From the NCBI RefSeq assembly GCF_024494655.1, contig NZ_JANHDL010000002.1, forward strand, positions 62,001-126,000: a DNA stretch of 64,000 nt, given 5' to 3'. This stretch comes from Halorubrum laminariae. GTDB taxonomy: Archaea > Halobacteriota > Halobacteria > Halobacteriales > Haloferacaceae. Positions 62,199-64,000 of this stretch are shown piece by piece. The position numbers were made by a program, and so were the translations under genes. The notes beneath the pieces are model-generated. The model had not been told where the DNA came from. It saw only the letters and a list, made by a program, of their open reading frames with translations, and did not search any database. Each line of letters opens with the position of its first letter. The stretch's first letter is position 1.

Positions 62199-63241
62199 CG
62201 AACGAGACGAAGGAGGCGCGGGTGCTCGATGCCATCCGCGAGCGGCGCGAACTAGTCAACGCCGCTATCGACGAGGAGCTTCCGATACAGGAGCCGGAAC
62301 GGCTCTACGAGGCGACGCGATACATCCTTGAAGCCGGCGGGAAACGGCTCCGACCCACGGTGGCGACGCTCGCCGCCGAGGCGGTCACCGGCGTCGAGCC
62401 ACTGAGCGCCGAGTTCCGCGAGTTCCCGGCGCTCGACGGGCGGCCCGTCGACGTGATGCGGGCGGCGGTCGCCATCGAGGTGATCCAGTCGTTCACGCTG
62501 ATCCACGACGACATCATGGACGAGGACGCGCTCCGGCGCGGCGTGCCGGCCGTCCACGAGCAGTACGACACGTCGACGGCGATCCTCGCCGGCGACACCC
62601 TCTACTCGAAGGCGTTCGAGTTCATGACAGAGACCGGGGCGGACCCGTCAAACGGGCTGGAGGCGATGCGGATGCTCGCGTCCACCTGCACCGAGATCTG
62701 TGAGGGGCAGGCGCTCGATGTCGCCTTCGAGTCGCGAGACGACATCCTCCCCGAGGAGTACCTCGAAATGGTCGAGCTGAAGACCGCAGTCCTGTACGGC
62801 GCGTCAGCGGCGACACCGGCCGTACTGCTTGGCGCGGACGACGAGGTGGCAGAGGCGCTGTACCAGTACGGGATCGACTCGGGTCGGGCCTTTCAGATCC
62901 AAGACGACGTGCTCGATCTGACCGTCCCCTCCGAGGAACTGGGCAAACAGCGCGGCTCCGACCTCGTCGAGGGGAAAGAGACGCTCATCACGCTCCACGC
63001 CCGTCAGCAGGGCGTCGACGTCGACGACCTCGTCGACGCGGAGACGCCAGCCGAGGTGACGGAAGCGGCCATCGACGACGCGGTCGCCGCGCTCGAAGAC
63101 ACCGGATCGATCGCCTACGCCCGCGAGACCGCCGAGGATCTGACGGAACGCTCGAAAGAGCATCTCGACGTGCTTCCCGAGAGCGGCTCGCGCGAACTCC
63201 TCCGTGACCTCGCCGACTACCTGATCGTCCGCGGCTACTGA
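62195..63241 (+). CDS. idsA: Geranylgeranyl (or farnesyl) diphosphate synthase
   Basis: A 348-residue prenyl transferase making the C20 precursor of archaeal lipids. Both aspartate-rich motifs are present: the first DDIMDED region ([15 protein letters not shown]) and the second DDVLD ([20 protein letters not shown]). Upstream [20 protein letters not shown] supplies IPP-binding residues. Coupled to rnj, a recurring archaeal arrangement. Confidence 0.93.
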   Translation: MTNETKEARVLDAIRERRELVNAAIDEELPIQEPERLYEATRYILEAGGKRLRPTVATLAAEAVTGVEPLSAEFREFPALDGRPVDVMRAAVAIEVIQSFTLIHDDIMDEDALRRGVPAVHEQYDTSTAILAGDTLYSKAFEFMTETGADPSNGLEAMRMLASTCTEICEGQALDVAFESRDDILPEEYLEMVELKTAVLYGASAATPAVLLGADDEVAEALYQYGIDSGRAFQIQDDVLDLTVPSEELGKQRGSDLVEGKETLITLHARQQGVDVDDLVDAETPAEVTEAAIDDAVAALEDTGSIAYARETAEDLTERSKEHLDVLPESGSRELLRDLADYLIVRGY

Positions 63242-63384
63242 GCCGGTCGGATCCGGACCCGAGTCGGACGACGGCAGCGCGATGCGGACGGGGCGACGAC
63301 GCGAATGCGGATGAGACGCCGACGCGAATACGGACGGGCGGTGAAACGGACACGGCTTTACCCGCGGCAGCCGTCAGCTGGGGT

Positions 63385-64000
63385 GTGTCCGGATACCGAG
63401 ACGTCGCATTGTTCTTCCTGCTCGCGCTGCTTTGGGGCGGCTCGTTCGTCTCCATCGAGGTCGGCCTCGACTACTACCCGCCGATACTGTACGCCGCCTA
63501 TCGGTTCGACGTGGCCGCGCTCGCGCTGCTCTCGTACGTTCTCCTCGCCGAGTCGTCGCCGCTGCCCCGCACCCGGAGTGATCTGGCCGCGATCGGGTTC
63601 AGCGGCGGGCTCTCCGTCGCCGTCAACAACTCGCTTTTGTTCGTCGGGCAACAGTATACCACGAGCGGGATCGCCGCGATCACGTACAGTCTCGTCCCGA
63701 TCGCGACCGCTGCGGTCGCGGCGCTCTGGATCGGCGGGACGAGCCTCGACGCGCGAGGTGCGGTGGGCGTCGTGTTAGCGTTCGTCGGCGTCGGACTCGT
63801 CGCGCAGCCGGACCCAGCAAACCTGACCGGCGGCGTCACGATCGGCGTCGGGCTCATCGCCGTCGGCGTGCTCGCCGTGGCGGTGGGCAGCGTCGGACTC
63901 CGCACCGTCGAGATAAGCTTCTCCAGCATCGCACTCACCGGCTGGGCGATGGGTTTCGGGGCGCTGCTCATCCACGGGTTTAGCCTCGGGTTCGGGGAGT
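63385..64000 (+). CDS. EamA/DMT-family membrane transporter (partial, C-terminus off the right edge)
   Basis: The 205 residues visible form about six hydrophobic segments of a drug/metabolite exporter (VALFFLLALLWGGSFVSIEV, FDVAALALLSYVLLAE, SSGIAAITYSLVPIATAAVA and onward). A GTG start at 63385 (VSGYRDVALFFLLA) has GGCTTTACCCGCGG about 27 bases upstream. Substrate unknown; the second EamA half lies beyond the window. Confidence 0.85.
   Translation, partial: MSGYRDVALFFLLALLWGGSFVSIEVGLDYYPPILYAAYRFDVAALALLSYVLLAESSPLPRTRSDLAAIGFSGGLSVAVNNSLLFVGQQYTTSGIAAITYSLVPIATAAVAALWIGGTSLDARGAVGVVLAFVGVGLVAQPDPANLTGGVTIGVGLIAVGVLAVAVGSVGLRTVEISFSSIALTGWAMGFGALLIHGFSLGFGE

Overview
The window is haloarchaeal chromosome (class Halobacteria, probably Haloferacales and Halorubrum-like). 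GC is high, proteins are very acidic, and many genes start a few bases after a TATA-like box, as leaderless haloarchaeal transcripts do. Archaeal markers include the SRP 7S RNA, a proteasome alpha subunit, aIF1A, L7Ae, S28e, L24e, L37e, an Lsm protein, RNase J, a Sec11-type signal peptidase and PurS/PurQ. The CRISPR repeat is of the common haloarchaeal type. The genus is inferred, not proven.

Region 1 to 12.7 kb is core: menD (cut by the left edge), grpE, surE, a coiled-coil protein, a hexapeptide acyltransferase, purD, a large thioredoxin-domain protein, a GAF histidine kinase, a PurN-AICAR transformylase fusion, purB and a zinc-ribbon protein. Region 12.7 to 20.6 kb looks like an inserted block. 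It opens with a decayed IS6-family element and a structured repeat, carries a siroheme reductase, an FrhB-like F420 oxidoreductase, a cysteine-synthase-like enzyme, a response regulator and a PfkB kinase, and ends with a three-repeat CRISPR array that has no cas genes.

Region 20.7 to 28.2 kb holds a small membrane protein, the SRP RNA, a TRAM protein, a methyltransferase divergent from a winged-helix regulator with a perfect 18-bp palindrome between them, a glycosyltransferase, a second decayed IS6 copy, a sensor-domain protein, a YcaO protein and a cupin. Region 28.5 to 34.2 kb is a probable sulfur module: a YeeE/YedE transporter divergent from a Tat lipoprotein beta-propeller, a Tat rhodanese-like protein without a catalytic cysteine, a second propeller and a DsrE-like protein.

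Region 34.2 to 38.0 kb is mostly nucleotide and one-carbon metabolism (a kinase-like protein, purU, purS, purQ) plus a SHOCT and a VOC protein. Region 38.1 to 40.7 kb is accessory: a winged-helix/PemK pair, an intact IS6 element with an 8-bp target duplication and an orphan HsdR_N-type nuclease. Region 40.8 to 51.9 kb is core again: ilvD, an NYN protein, signal peptidase, gcvT, cheF, a MOSC protein, psmA, a zinc-finger protein, and folA overlapping thyA. At 52 to 53.2 kb two 21-bp direct repeats bracket a 37-residue zinc-finger microprotein and a VapBC-like pair. The rest contains aIF1A, a beta-propeller protein, the rpl7ae-rps28e-rpl24e-ndk operon, an LLM oxidoreductase, rpl37e-lsm, rnj-idsA and a partial EamA transporter.

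A roughly 145-nt repeat with fixed sequence boxes and hairpins of changing sequence occurs three times, always on the plus strand between genes.
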